From: Thereva unica
Taxonomy: Eukaryota > Arthropoda > Insecta > Diptera > Therevidae
Assembly: GCA_949987705.1 (NCBI GenBank)
Contig: OX465282.1
Span: forward strand, 94,228,070 to 94,292,069
Length of the DNA: 64,000 nucleotides
Direction of reading: 5' to 3'
Below the pieces are notes generated by a model. That model had not been told where the DNA came from. It saw nothing but the letters and a program-made list of their open reading frames with translations, and searched no databases. Shown here in pieces: positions 1 through 9,569 of this stretch; the stretch's first letter is position 1, and every line of letters starts with the position of its first letter. The position numbers were made by a program, and so were the translations under genes.

Positions 1-625
1 GCTTAATGCTTTAATTTCATAAGAGTGGGACGAGGGTTTTAGTGGCGCTAGTGGGATGGGGGACTGAGCACCGGGGGGAAACCCCTGTGTAATTAAAGGG
101 CGACGACGAATACTAACGAACATTCAGGACGAAAGTCGATGTACGGGAAAACATCCACATGCATGGTAGAGGGTGTACGCACGAGTGGGTTTTTATTAAA
201 TTTTTATGGAAATTTTTTCTCACTTTTTCCTGCCATCTGTATTTTTAGTCCTGCTTGAGATTTTCTTTAGACCATTCCAGCTTCAACTTTTCTTCGCTTT
301 CTCTTTTTCCCCAATTTTTGTTTTTCAATTTCTGTTGTTCTGATTGTCTTGACACTTCACAGGATCTGGATTTTGTTTCTTTTTCATTTATTTGAATTGA
401 TTTCCATCCTTATGGCTTTTTCTATTTTTGTATAATAATCCTTTTGTCAACGTAGGGAACTTAAATTTGATTTTATTCACCGAAAGTTGTTGAATTTCAA
501 TTTTTGGATAATTTTTCAGATTTTTTATCAAAAAAAAAAATCTAATCGGTAGAAGTGATATTGTCTTGTATTCTTTTTAAGCTCTAAAAATCAAAGATAT
601 TTTTGAACCTCTATAAATTGAATTC
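1..625. other. AT-rich sequence, no gene seen
   Basis: This stretch is AT-rich with many T homopolymers and one A10 run near 530. No open frame of useful length and no inverted or tandem repeat was noticed on either strand. Confidence 0.5.
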
Positions 626-1225
626 ACTAGAGGCCGCCGGCAGCCCAGGTCGACAGGCACGGCCCGATGAAGGACACACAATACTCAGTGTGACTGAGGG
701 ATGAGGACTTCAGGTATAGGCCTGACAGGCTCTGGTATACAGGTGACGTTCACGAGAAATTAAATGTATGGGAAATTCTCTCGCAGACAATCCCTTCACT
801 GCCTTCACGCCAAATTTTCTGTGCCTTACGGCGGCTCCTCACGCCATGAACACCCGCGAACAAGCGCGAACGCGAGGGTGGATGGTTCTCGCGCCTAGTT
901 CACGCCTTGCAGTCAGTTTGAAGTGGATACGGATTGAATTCGTTCTGTAAATTCACGGCTTAAGACTGAATAGAAGTTCTGCGGTGGTAGCACGTAAGTT
1001 GTTTCAGTCGACCTCTTCATACAAAAATTCAAGTGTTACAAAAAATGTTGTATGAAGAGGCCGATTGAAACAACCTACGTGCTACCACCCCAGATCATCA
1101 GGCACAAACTGACGATAAATGCCTACATACATAAGGTATTTTTCAGTTTTCTAGGACTGCAGGCCCTATGAAAACTTTCAGGCCACGACCGAGTAGCATA
1201 GTAGCCCCTCAATTGTCCGCAAAAA
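626..1225. repeat. Dispersed repeat, interrupted copy
   Basis: The segment 626-734 (GGCCGCCGGCAG, then GGCACGGCCCGATGAAGG, then GGATGAGGACTTCA) recurs at 24437-24545. The next part of that second copy (TAGCATAGTAGCC) is found here only at 1196-1208. The present copy is therefore split by roughly 450 bases (about 735-1188) that the other copy lacks. The insert carries the hairpin at 983-1089 and a short open frame (768-950) with no recognisable product. The repeat's class is unknown. Confidence 0.55.
983..1089. repeat. 41 bp inverted repeat, hairpin
   Basis: Arms 983-1023 and 1049-1089 are inverted copies matching at 38 of 41 positions around a 25 nt loop. The arms begin GGTGGTAGCACG and end CGTGCTACCACC. 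All three mismatches would be A-C in a + strand transcript but G-U in a - strand transcript, so a minus-strand RNA would pair along the full length. It may be a small foldback element; no target duplication was found. Confidence 0.7.
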
Positions 1226-2309
1226 TCGCCTCGCGTAATTTATGGACGACCCCTTTCCTACAACTCCTTTTATTTCAAATGGGGAGCTGATAACAGAAAG
1301 CGAAATAACGATTTACTAGCAACTCTACTTAGCTGTAATTCTACTCTGAGCAAATACAGCTATATCATCATCGGAACTTCCAATGTATACAGGTATCTCC
1401 AAAAGACGTGACGTCATAAATTCATCATCATCACCTCACCTCACGTCACCACACGTAGATCTTAGCGCATGCTTTTATAGAATTTACCCGGATCCCTTGA
1501 AAAGAGGTTATGCTTAACCTTAGCCACCTACGACTTACAATAGGGATATCCTTATGGGCTACTGGAAGGGACATAATGTCAATGTCAACGCTAGTGGAAT
1601 GGCAGTACGATACTATTGTTGATCAGTGATAAGTTCTGAAAAAAGGACATTACAAACTTCACTTTGAACTTAGAAAAAGAGACGGCTTCGCTTTAGTTTT
1701 AGGCAGAGCAAAATAAAGGTTTTTAGATCGGTAGCGAGAGAGAAAATTAGGTCACCTGCAAATATCAACAAGAGCATGAATGATCTGAAATACATCGACG
1801 ATCCAAGAGACAAATGATTCAGTTGTAATAGTTATGGAAGATGCGAGTGTTTCAGCAGTCTCAACAGCTGCAGTCACTGATGCATCAGGGAATGTGGAGG
1901 CAGCGGCTACAATCGCATTCATGCACCCACAACGCTGCAGCAGAGAAACCAACAACAATTGGAGGCAAAATATCCGAATGCCTTCAACTAAATCTTAATT
2001 ATAAACGATGTGCCCCAAATAACATGGATGTCTTTCTACGCGTGGAAGATTTCCACGTAGTCATTGTGGTGAGCCCTGGGTTAGATGATCGACAATCAAA
2101 GGTATCTCGCACAGAGAATCTAACATTGTTTGCAGTAGAAAAGACATTGGTAACTCAAGGGTTTAGGCTAACCAGTGTCTACTCAAGAAATTCATTACGT
2201 ATGCAGTAGTTACAATTTAAACGACCTAATTATTATAAAGGTGGTCAGTCATCAGCGGAATAGGGGAATAACATGTAGCATAACATGCACGTGCCGCAAC
2301 TATTTCGGA
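1226..2309. other. Unassigned sequence upstream of the RTE-like LINE
   Basis: A 122-codon open frame (1841-2209, +) and an overlapping 68-codon minus frame (1752-1958) resemble nothing I know. The segment could include 5' sequence of the LINE that follows, but no conserved feature supports this. A short run of repeated TCATCA and TCACC-type motifs lies near 1420-1450. Confidence 0.3.
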
Positions 2310-2539
2310 CTGATGGAAGTGCGATCATAACCTCCTAGCGGTGGCCACTGGTAACTATTCTATGAGAGAGGATAGGCTAATATGATCGGGCTAGTCCCTT
2401 CCAAGTAAGGTTGGCGTGAGGCTAATAACCTCACCCCTAAAAATCAATTATTACGGAACGAGCAACATGCCTCGGATACTGGAATAAACGACGACGACCA
2501 CGGAAACGGAAAAAGCAAAACGATTTTCGAATTTTTTCA

Positions 2540-3466
2540 TGGAATGTTCGAACTCTGTACAGAACTCGAATTACACAACATCTGGCCGATACCCTGTCAA
2601 AGTATAAAGCTGACATTACCGCCATTCAGGAGATGAGATGGACAGGGAATGGTGTTTTGCAAAAACCTGAGTATGACGTATATTACAGCTGTCATACAAA
2701 ACACCATGTTCTCGGAGTAGGTTTTATGGTCAGCAAAAGAATGAAGCCTACCATTATCGGCTTTAAAGCAATAAACGAAAGGCTATGCTCCCTTCGTGTG
2801 CGAGGTAAATTTTAGAACATCAGCCTTATAAACGTTCACGCACCTACAGAAGAGTCCCCGGATGAGGATAAAGAAGAATTCTTCGAGTTAGTTGAACGGG
2901 AACTTAATGCCTGCCCCAGGTATGATGTAAAAATCATACTGGGAGATCTGAACGCCAAAGTAGGCCGGGAGCCCATATACAGGCAATATGTCGGCAACCA
3001 CAGCTTGCATGAAAACACTAATGACAATGGACAGCGAGTTGTAGAGATGGCAGCAAGTAAGAACTTGGTCGTTGCAAGTACTAGATTTGCGCGTAAAGAT
3101 ATCCATAAAGTCACCTGGGTATCTCCTGATGGAGCCACTCGCAACCAAATAGATCATGTGTTGATAGACCGCCGCCACCTTTCGGGTCTGATGACGGTAC
3201 GAACGTACCGAGGTGCCAACTTGGACTCGAATCACTATCTTGTTGGTATGGTGCTCCGAGAGCGCATTACAATGCTGAAAAGCTTTGTATCCGCTGATCA
3301 GGCTCGAATCAACACAGCTGCACTACGCAATGAAATGGCCAGAAACAGCTACGGTCATGCATTAGAACTCGCTCAAAGTCCTGGGGATGAGATGCCGGGC
3401 GTCGACGAGAACTGGACCCGCCTTAAAAATACTGTCATTAGTACTGCTGATTCCATCTTAAGCCTG
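2540..3466 (+). pseudogene. LINE endonuclease domain (RTE-like ORF, N-terminal part)
   Basis: Exonuclease-endonuclease-phosphatase fold domain that nicks target DNA to prime reverse transcription. The frame opens with the W-N-V-R-T-L motif at 2540 and keeps one register to the MITE junction. Visible signatures are QEMRWTG, INVHAPTEE, ILGDLNAKVGRE, the NxxGQRVVEMA block, TWVSPDGATRNQIDHVLID and RTYRGANLDSNHYLV, in canonical order, including the catalytic D and H residues of the GDxN, IDH and SDH-like motifs (the last reads SNH). A single in-frame TAG at 2813-2815 breaks it. The C-terminal connection to RT is severed by the TIR element that begins at about 3467. Confidence 0.8.
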
Positions 3467-4219
3467 GACCTAATATTCCGTACCGTACCGTAACAAAATT
3501 GAACGACTCTAAGCTCAGTTACGGCATTTTGACAGATGCCCTAAATGAAAACGTAAAGTGGCAAGCGACAAGTGCAAAATGGATAGCATAAACAAAGATT
3601 TAAGAGATTTATTTGCATTATTTAAGCTGTGGAAGCATTAGAAACAGATTAGAAGTGATCAGAGGAAAACTAATTAACTAATTACATGAAATCTTTCACT
3701 CAAAAACAAGATTTCAGTGAAGGGTAACTGAAATCTCTCACGTTTTTAGAAACAAACATGGTAGTAAAATTTCTTCCTAAACATGGAAATGCCACCGACT
3801 ACGAATGATTTATTGCCCTCATAAATGAGTACAGGGCCGCATTGGGACGGACATTATTGTTTTATAAAAACAACAAAGGGTGTCGTATTTTACAACACTA
3901 ACCTACTTATTATGATTATTTCTAGAAAAAAAGGAAATGGAAATTTGAAAGATTGTTGTGTAGGGTAATAATTATAATATTTCAAGTCATTAACTGCTCC
4001 AATTTTTAAAAAAATTGTTAAAATGTGAACAAGTTTTTTAAATAGCTAACGGATGCTAAGGTTTCGTGCCATTCTTACGGCACCATTACGGACCATTCGA
4101 GAATTTAACGAACATTCGGCAAGTTTATTAAGTCAATTTAGGTCGGTGCCATATGAACACTTATGTTCGTAGGTTACGGTACTTACGGTTACGGTACGGT
4201 ACGGAATATTAGGTCAGGG
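3463..4219. mobile_element. TIR element (non-autonomous DNA transposon) inside the LINE
   Basis: Perfect 28 bp inverted termini lie at 3467-3494 (GACCTAATATTCCGTACC...) and 4188-4215, with imperfect extension a few bases outward. Repeated TACGG/TTACGG motifs crowd the right subterminal region (about 4070-4205). No open frame of transposase size exists inside, so it must have been moved in trans. The LINE reading frame resumes beyond it (ADSIL before, GFRQ after), which proves insertion. The target duplication is unclear: CTTAAG on the left and CTTTAG on the right are the best candidates. The superfamily is undetermined; a hAT-like or other 6-8 bp TSD family is possible. Confidence 0.85.
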
Positions 4220-4236
4220 CTTTAGGCAGAAGTCGT

Positions 4237-6146
4237 AAAGATCGGAACGACTGGTTCCATAATGTATGCAAGCTGGCAACTGAACGTAAGAATGCTGCGT
4301 ACCGAGCAATGCAGCAGTCTCAGAGAACACGGGCAAGTGAAGAGATATAAAGAGCTCAGAAAAGAAGAAAAGAGAATTCAAAGACGAAAAATGGAAGCCT
4401 GGGAAAAAAATCTAGTCTGTGAGCTAGAACAGTATAGAGAATGACGGCCGCACCAGGCGCGGGAGTTATACCAAAGAGTCCGCAGTATGACGCAATTCAC
4501 ACCACGTTGCACATAATGCAAGGACAAAGAAGGGAATCTGATCACCGATCCTAAAGGCATCTTGGAGCGATGGGAAGAGCACTTTCATGAATTAATGGCG
4601 AGCTAACTGAGGATTCGGAGGCTCCACCAATATCTGATGATAATGCTATGCTGCCGCCACCAAGCATAGAAGAAGTTAGCAGAGCCATCGGCCGGCTCAA
4701 AATCAACAAGGCCTCGGGTGCAGACGGCATCGCAGCGGAGCTGATTAAATATGGAGGGCCTACATTACACAAAGCGATTCATCAATTAATTGTGCAAGTA
4801 TGGGAGCAGGAAGTGATGCCAGTAGATTGGAGAAAAGGCATCCTCTGCCCGGTACACAAAAAAGGAGATATCACAGCGTGCACAAATTATCGCGGTATAA
4901 CGTTGTTGAGTACCGTGTATAAGATATTCTCCGCTATCCTACAAAACAGGATGGCATACGCCAGAAACATCATAGGCCATTACCAGTGTGGCTTCAGCCC
5001 TGGCAAATCAACGACTGATCAGATTTTCACCTTGAGGCAGGCTATGGAAAAATGTCTAGAGTTTCAAAACTCAATTCAACACCTCTTCATAGACTTTAAA
5101 GCCGCCTATGATAGCATAGCCAGCGTAGAACTCTACAAAGCCATGAGAGAATTCGGCATCCCCAACAAACTGACAAGACTATGCAGGTTGACCATGTTCA
5201 ATGTGTCAAGCCAAGTAAAGGTATCTGGAACACTGTCCAGACCAATCAACATCTATAATGGATTCCGACAAGGGGACGGTCTGGCCTGCCTCCTTTTCAA
5301 CCTGGCGTTGGAGAAAGTGATCCGAGATTCGGGCGTGACATCAAGGGGTACAATCCTCCACAAGTCCACCCAATTACTGGCTTACGCAGACGACATTGAC
5401 ATCATTGGAAGAACAACAACAGCTGTACAAGAAGCTTTTACTCAGATTGAGCAAGCGGCAGGAAATCTAGGACTGCACATTAACGAAAGCAAAACAAAGT
5501 ACATGGTGGCCTCGTCTGGAAGAACACCTAACATTGGTCCCACAATCAAAGTAGCGGAACACGAGTTTGACGCGGTAAAATCATTTACCTACCTTGGGTC
5601 AATAGTAGCAGCCGAAAATAGCATGGAACCAGAAATACGCGCACGACTGCTAAAAGCCAACAAAGCCTACTATAGTCTGTCAAGGCTCTTCAAATCCAAA
5701 TATCTAACCATAACGTCTAAACTTTTACTATATAAGACGATGGTCTTACCTGTTCTCACATATGCATCCGAAACGTGGGTGCTTAGCAAAAAGCACTCAA
5801 ACCTCTTGGGCGTGTTTGAGAGGAAAATACTTCGGAGGATTGTTGGCCCCGTATGTGAGGAAGGACGATTCCGGAGACTCTACAATGACGAGATCTACGA
5901 GCGCTATCGCGACATAGATATTGTGAAAAAAATAAAGCTCGGTAGGCTCCGGTGGGCAAGGTGGGAAAGTTCTCTGCGGTAAGACCTATGGGGTGCGACA
6001 GCGAGGGAGGCCCAACCTTCGCTGGAAGGATGGCGTGGACCAGGACGCTCAGAGTTTAGGGATGCCAAACTGGAGGACATCGGCTCAGAATCGGGACCGG
6101 TGGAGAGAACAGTTGCGCGAGGCCAGGACCGGATCCCGGTTGTAGA
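4237..6146 (+). pseudogene. LINE reverse transcriptase (RTE-like ORF, C-terminal part)
   Basis: Continuation of the LINE polyprotein after the TIR insertion. The longest clean stretch is 4648-5982 (444 codons). Its RT motifs are in order: KASGADGI, NYRGITLL, QCGFSPGKSTTDQ, FIDFKAAYDS (catalytic Asp at codon 149), GFRQGDGLACLLFN and LAYADDIDIIG (YADD, codons 246-249). The thumb region has SFTYLGS and TYASETWVLSKK. Frameshifts break it near 4345, between 4440 and 4650, and near 5975. After the last one the C-terminal block (RGRPNLRWKDG, then NRDRWREQLREA) runs in another frame to a TAG at 6144. The core RT is intact, but the whole ORF is dead. Confidence 0.85.
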
Positions 6147-6169
6147 ACCGATAAAAAAAAAAAAAAAAA

Positions 6170-7019
6170 GGTAGAAATAAGCACAAAGGCAGATCTTTTT
6201 GAGGCCACCAACAGAAGTCAAGGAGCTAATGCGAAAATTAACGACTAAAAGAAATAGCGCTTTTTAGACAGCGACACCAACACAAGACATACTGTATGGG
6301 GTAGTAAGGAAAACAACGAGGAAGGGAGCCGTTTTTAATAGCTGGACACTAACATAGAGACTTGTAATAGAAAAGATAATTTCAAAGGCTATGAAATATT
6401 TTTGATATTACCCTGGAGGGTCCTGAATACAATTTCCTTTTCAGACAACAATCAAAACTATTACATTATTAACCTAGTGTGAGGCAAGCTACATACTTTA
6501 TAAGAACAACAATAGAATGAAGTCGTTCAGAGAAATTAACCCTAAATGAACTCTGATATAGAAAGAAGACGTTTCACTGCATTGAAATGAAAAGTAGTCA
6601 GGACGGTTTTCAATATCTGATGCGTGAGGTTATCTACAAAATCGCGAGACACAATAATAGAGGGAACAATACTAAGAACTAGGGGGTGCTGGAAAATGGC
6701 CAAGTTTAGCAACATTCCTTCTAAGAAAACCTACCAAACAATTTTTACCAGGCAGGGAAACGGTTCATAGACGAATTCTTTTACGGAAGACTTGAGCTTC
6801 TCTTGTGAGGATAGCAGTATCACCAGAAGACACTTGCCAAACCTTCATCGTTGTGCGATGAATACTGAGTATTCTAGCCATATAAGACACCAGGGTGGGT
6901 AATATAGTGAGAGTATAGTGTACAACCTACACTACAGCTACCAGTTCCAAACTTAGAGAAGGATCGTCATTCCGCACATATTTTGAGGGAGGGACGAAAC
7001 GACAAAAAATAAAGGCAGA
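6170..7019. other. No gene seen between two elements
   Basis: This segment contains no open frame above 60 codons and no obvious repeat. It separates the LINE poly(A) tail from the Tc1-type MITE. Confidence 0.4.
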
Positions 7020-7021
7020 TA

Positions 7022-7584
7022 CACTACCGACAAAAAGTTTGGAAGCACTTCTAATAATCCAAATTAAATTGGAAATAATATGAGATATATTATTATTTAA
7101 TTAAAAATTATTAGGTACTTATTTAAAACAGCAGTTAAACTATAAAATATTAAATAATATTATATTGTTAATAATATTATATTGTTATTACAACATCGAT
7201 AAAATTAGTTACTATTAATTTGCTATTTCTTTTTACAAAAATTAGAGGTGTTGCTCTAACGTCAAAACAGGTTACAGCACTTTTTCACTACTTGACAAAA
7301 ACGAAACGTTTGATATCCATACTTCATAGCTATTAATAACATAGGTGAATTAATTTTATTTAATCAATTTTCTCCACCAAATTAGCCATGAATTGTGATG
7401 AGGACTCACACACAGAGTCGAAACGTTAAACGTAAAATATATATGTAAAACAATAACAAATACTGTTTATTATTGTCTGTCAAATTGGTCGTAAACCAAA
7501 CATACATTTGAAGATTCGAAGATATACAGACGTAAACACAACATGAAAAAATTAGAGGTGCTTCCAAACTTTTTGTCGGTAGTG
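7022..7584. mobile_element. Tc1/mariner-type MITE
   Basis: Termini CACTACCGACAAAAAG at 7022 and the inverse at 7584 are 34 bp inverted repeats with one mismatch. They are flanked by TA on both sides (7020-7021 and 7585-7586), the target duplication of the Tc1/mariner superfamily. The 563 bp interior is AT-rich and encodes no transposase. A second partial copy of the inner terminal motif (ATTAGAGGTG) occurs at about 7242. Confidence 0.9.
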
Positions 7585-7586
7585 TA

Positions 7587-8369
7587 TGTTTTTCATCTTT
7601 TGTCCTAATGACCGTAAAAAGCAAGCTAGTCTCAAACTTTTGAAATTCTATATTTGCCTCCTAGCTTGAAAATTGCAAGAAAAGTCGGAGGATACAGCAC
7701 TATTCAAAGTAGTACCGTTGAATAATCCCTATAACACAAACAGTTTTTCCTGGACATTAAAAACCTTGGCGGAATTTGGATTCGTTTTGCTGAAAACATA
7801 AACTCCTGCATCATGGAAACTAGAATCATCACCTCTTCTTTTCTTCGGCTTCTCCCAGCCTCAGGGTTGTTTTTACATTCCTCTTCCTAACTTCGTTTCT
7901 TTCGTTTTTGGCACCTCGACAATTGCATTTAGTTCTTTCCTATATTCGAGCACAACGACGAGTGATCCTACTCGAATCCGGTATCGATACCGAATCGGTA
8001 TTTCCTCAAGAACTGCGAAGGTCGTAACTGACTTTGCCACGCTTCCTTAAAAACCACTTCTCAACGTTTGCGAGAAAACTGTGGGTCCATCGCCCCTCAA
8101 CAGATTCGTCTCATTGCCTTTGCCCTCCGTGATAGCCCAATGTGTTTTCTGCGCTGCGCGTTGTATTTAGCTCCCCTCTAATATATTTTGGATCATATAA
8201 AGCGCCAGACACCCTCCAGCCAGTAAACTTGTGGGGCTCATTGCCGCTATCACGCACACCTCATGGTAGGACATTGTCCCGTACTCAGCACGCGCGGAGG
8301 ACGCTTAGTTTGTGCAGCTATGCATTTTCTGCTGTTGGCTGCCTTGTTTAATGCGCATATAGCAAGACT
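7587..8369. other. No recognised gene
   Basis: A 69-codon frame (8142-8351) has no recognisable features. A GGTATCGATACCGAATCGGTAT palindrome-like stretch, reading GGTATCGATACC at its core, lies near 7979-7990. Nothing else stands out. Confidence 0.35.
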
Positions 8370-9012
8370 GAGTTAACCACCAAACAAATTCTGCTACCTC
8401 GGTAGTATTATTACCGAAAATGGTAGGGCAGAAGAAGACGTAAGTTCCAGAATAAATAAAGCACGAGGCGCATATGCATACCTGTTCCGCATATGGAGAT
8501 CAACGGTGATCTCCACTAACACCAAATTGCGGCTGTTCAACTCCAACGTTAAGGCAGTTATTTTGTACGGTTGCGAAACATGGAAAGTCACCCAATTCAT
8601 CACAGGGCGCCTACAAGTCTTCATCAACAGATGCCTTCGTCGTATCCTAAAAATCCGCCGGCAAGATAGAATTTCAAACGAAGAACTATGGCGCCGTGCC
8701 GGCCAAGAAAGGATAGACGACCAAATCAGGCGAAGGAAATGGAATTGGGTTGGCCACACCTTGCGACGCGAAAACGAAAATCTAGCCAAACAGGCCCTTG
8801 ACTGGAATCCGCAAGGTTCTCGTCGAGTAGGAAGACCTAGAACAACGTGGAGGAGAACTCTACTAGAAGAAGCCGCAACAACTGGGAGATCCTGGTCGGA
8901 GCTAAGAGCTGTCGCGCAAAACAGAGTCCGCTGGAGGGCAACTGTTTCCGCCCTATGTCCCATGAGGGATTAAAGGAGTTTAAAGAAAGAAGAAGAAGAA
9001 GAGTTAACCACC
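8370..9012 (+). mobile_element. 5'-truncated LINE with perfect 12 bp target duplication
   Basis: GAGTTAACCACC stands at 8370-8381 and again at 9001-9012. Between them lies a 619 bp fragment holding only the C-terminal end of an RT polyprotein and a short 3' UTR that ends in GAA repeats (about 8981-9000) rather than poly(A). Truncation at the 5' end and a variable-length duplication are the hallmarks of target-primed insertion. The clade is uncertain; the C-terminal type is common in invertebrate non-LTR elements. Confidence 0.9.
8383..8973 (+). pseudogene. Reverse transcriptase C-terminal fragment
   Basis: One frame runs without a stop from the first complete codon inside the insertion (8383) to TAA at 8971-8973, about 196 codons. 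It begins NKFCYLGS (the YLGS motif after the RT palm). It continues through SSRINKARGAY, LFNSNVKAVILYGCETW and CLRRILKI, then SNEELWRRAGQ, and WVGHTLRRENENLAKQALDW. Finally come RRVGRPRTTWRR and RVRWRATVSALCP, which are typical of the C-terminus of invertebrate LINE RTs. Palm and fingers are missing, so no activity is possible. The absence of stops suggests a fairly recent insertion. Confidence 0.85.
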
Positions 9013-9189
9013 CTCGCCAACAGGAGGCGATGGCTCGGTCTAGGCTTCCCTATGCTGTATAGCATTCCTAGATGCACGGCACAAATATTGTGTTGAAATT
9101 TACCTTCCGGTCATTCATTACTCCCTAGTGAATGATCTGTTTCCATACCTTGATCCATACGTACCCTGGTTTTCTCAGTTTGCCGATCA

Positions 9190-9569
9190 AGACAATATCA
9201 AGGCTTTAATCTCCCAGTTAACTTCGTTTGCGCAGAGTTTGATCTCATCGAGGCATCGTGCTACCACCGCTACCACGATCTCGTCCACAAACTCGATCGT
9301 AATTGCTTCTTACGCGAGGCGTAGCCTCAACACATCATTATAGATATTGTGATCCATAGGAAAGGGCCTAGGAAGGATCCCTGCGGAACTCCTAATACTG
9401 TTATGTATAAACCGTCGCTTCTTACCCTTTTGGGTAAAACACCAAATAACAGTTTCTCACTACATGAGAGTGAAAACCGACATGAAACACAGCTGTGATA
9501 CAGATTTAATAAAACTTTCATCAAAACGCTTAATGTATAAAGGTATAATAACAGCCCTTCAATATCCAC
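9190..9569 (-). pseudogene. R1-like reverse transcriptase scrap
   Basis: Reading the minus strand from about 9450 downward gives LGVPQGSFLGPF (RT motif 4) and then, after a frameshift near 9350, YNDVLRLRLA. A stop follows, then EAITIEFVDEIVVAVVARCLDE. The last block matches the FADD motif region of R1-type elements, with FADD changed to FVDE, so the catalytic site is lost. Only about 130 codons are recognisable. The overlapping plus frame 9128-9343 is a shadow. Confidence 0.65.

Larger units (their letters stand above)
2310..6169 (+). mobile_element. RTE-like non-LTR retrotransposon, decayed and interrupted
   Basis: The element carries an apurinic-type endonuclease domain followed by reverse transcriptase in one polyprotein. 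It has a very short 3' UTR after the stop and ends in A17 (6153-6169), as expected of target-primed reverse transcription. The order and sequence style match RTE-type LINEs, often annotated in invertebrates as endonuclease-reverse transcriptase; the clade is inferred from motifs, not from a tree. The 5' limit is approximate. A 0.75 kb TIR element splits the coding region at 3467-4215. Fragments of the same family lie at 18735-19290 and 25201-25315. No target-site duplication was found. Confidence 0.8.

Noticed and set aside
8394..8963. 189-codon minus frame opposite the LINE fragment
   Set aside because: Shadow of the RT C-terminal frame, which carries the conserved motifs.
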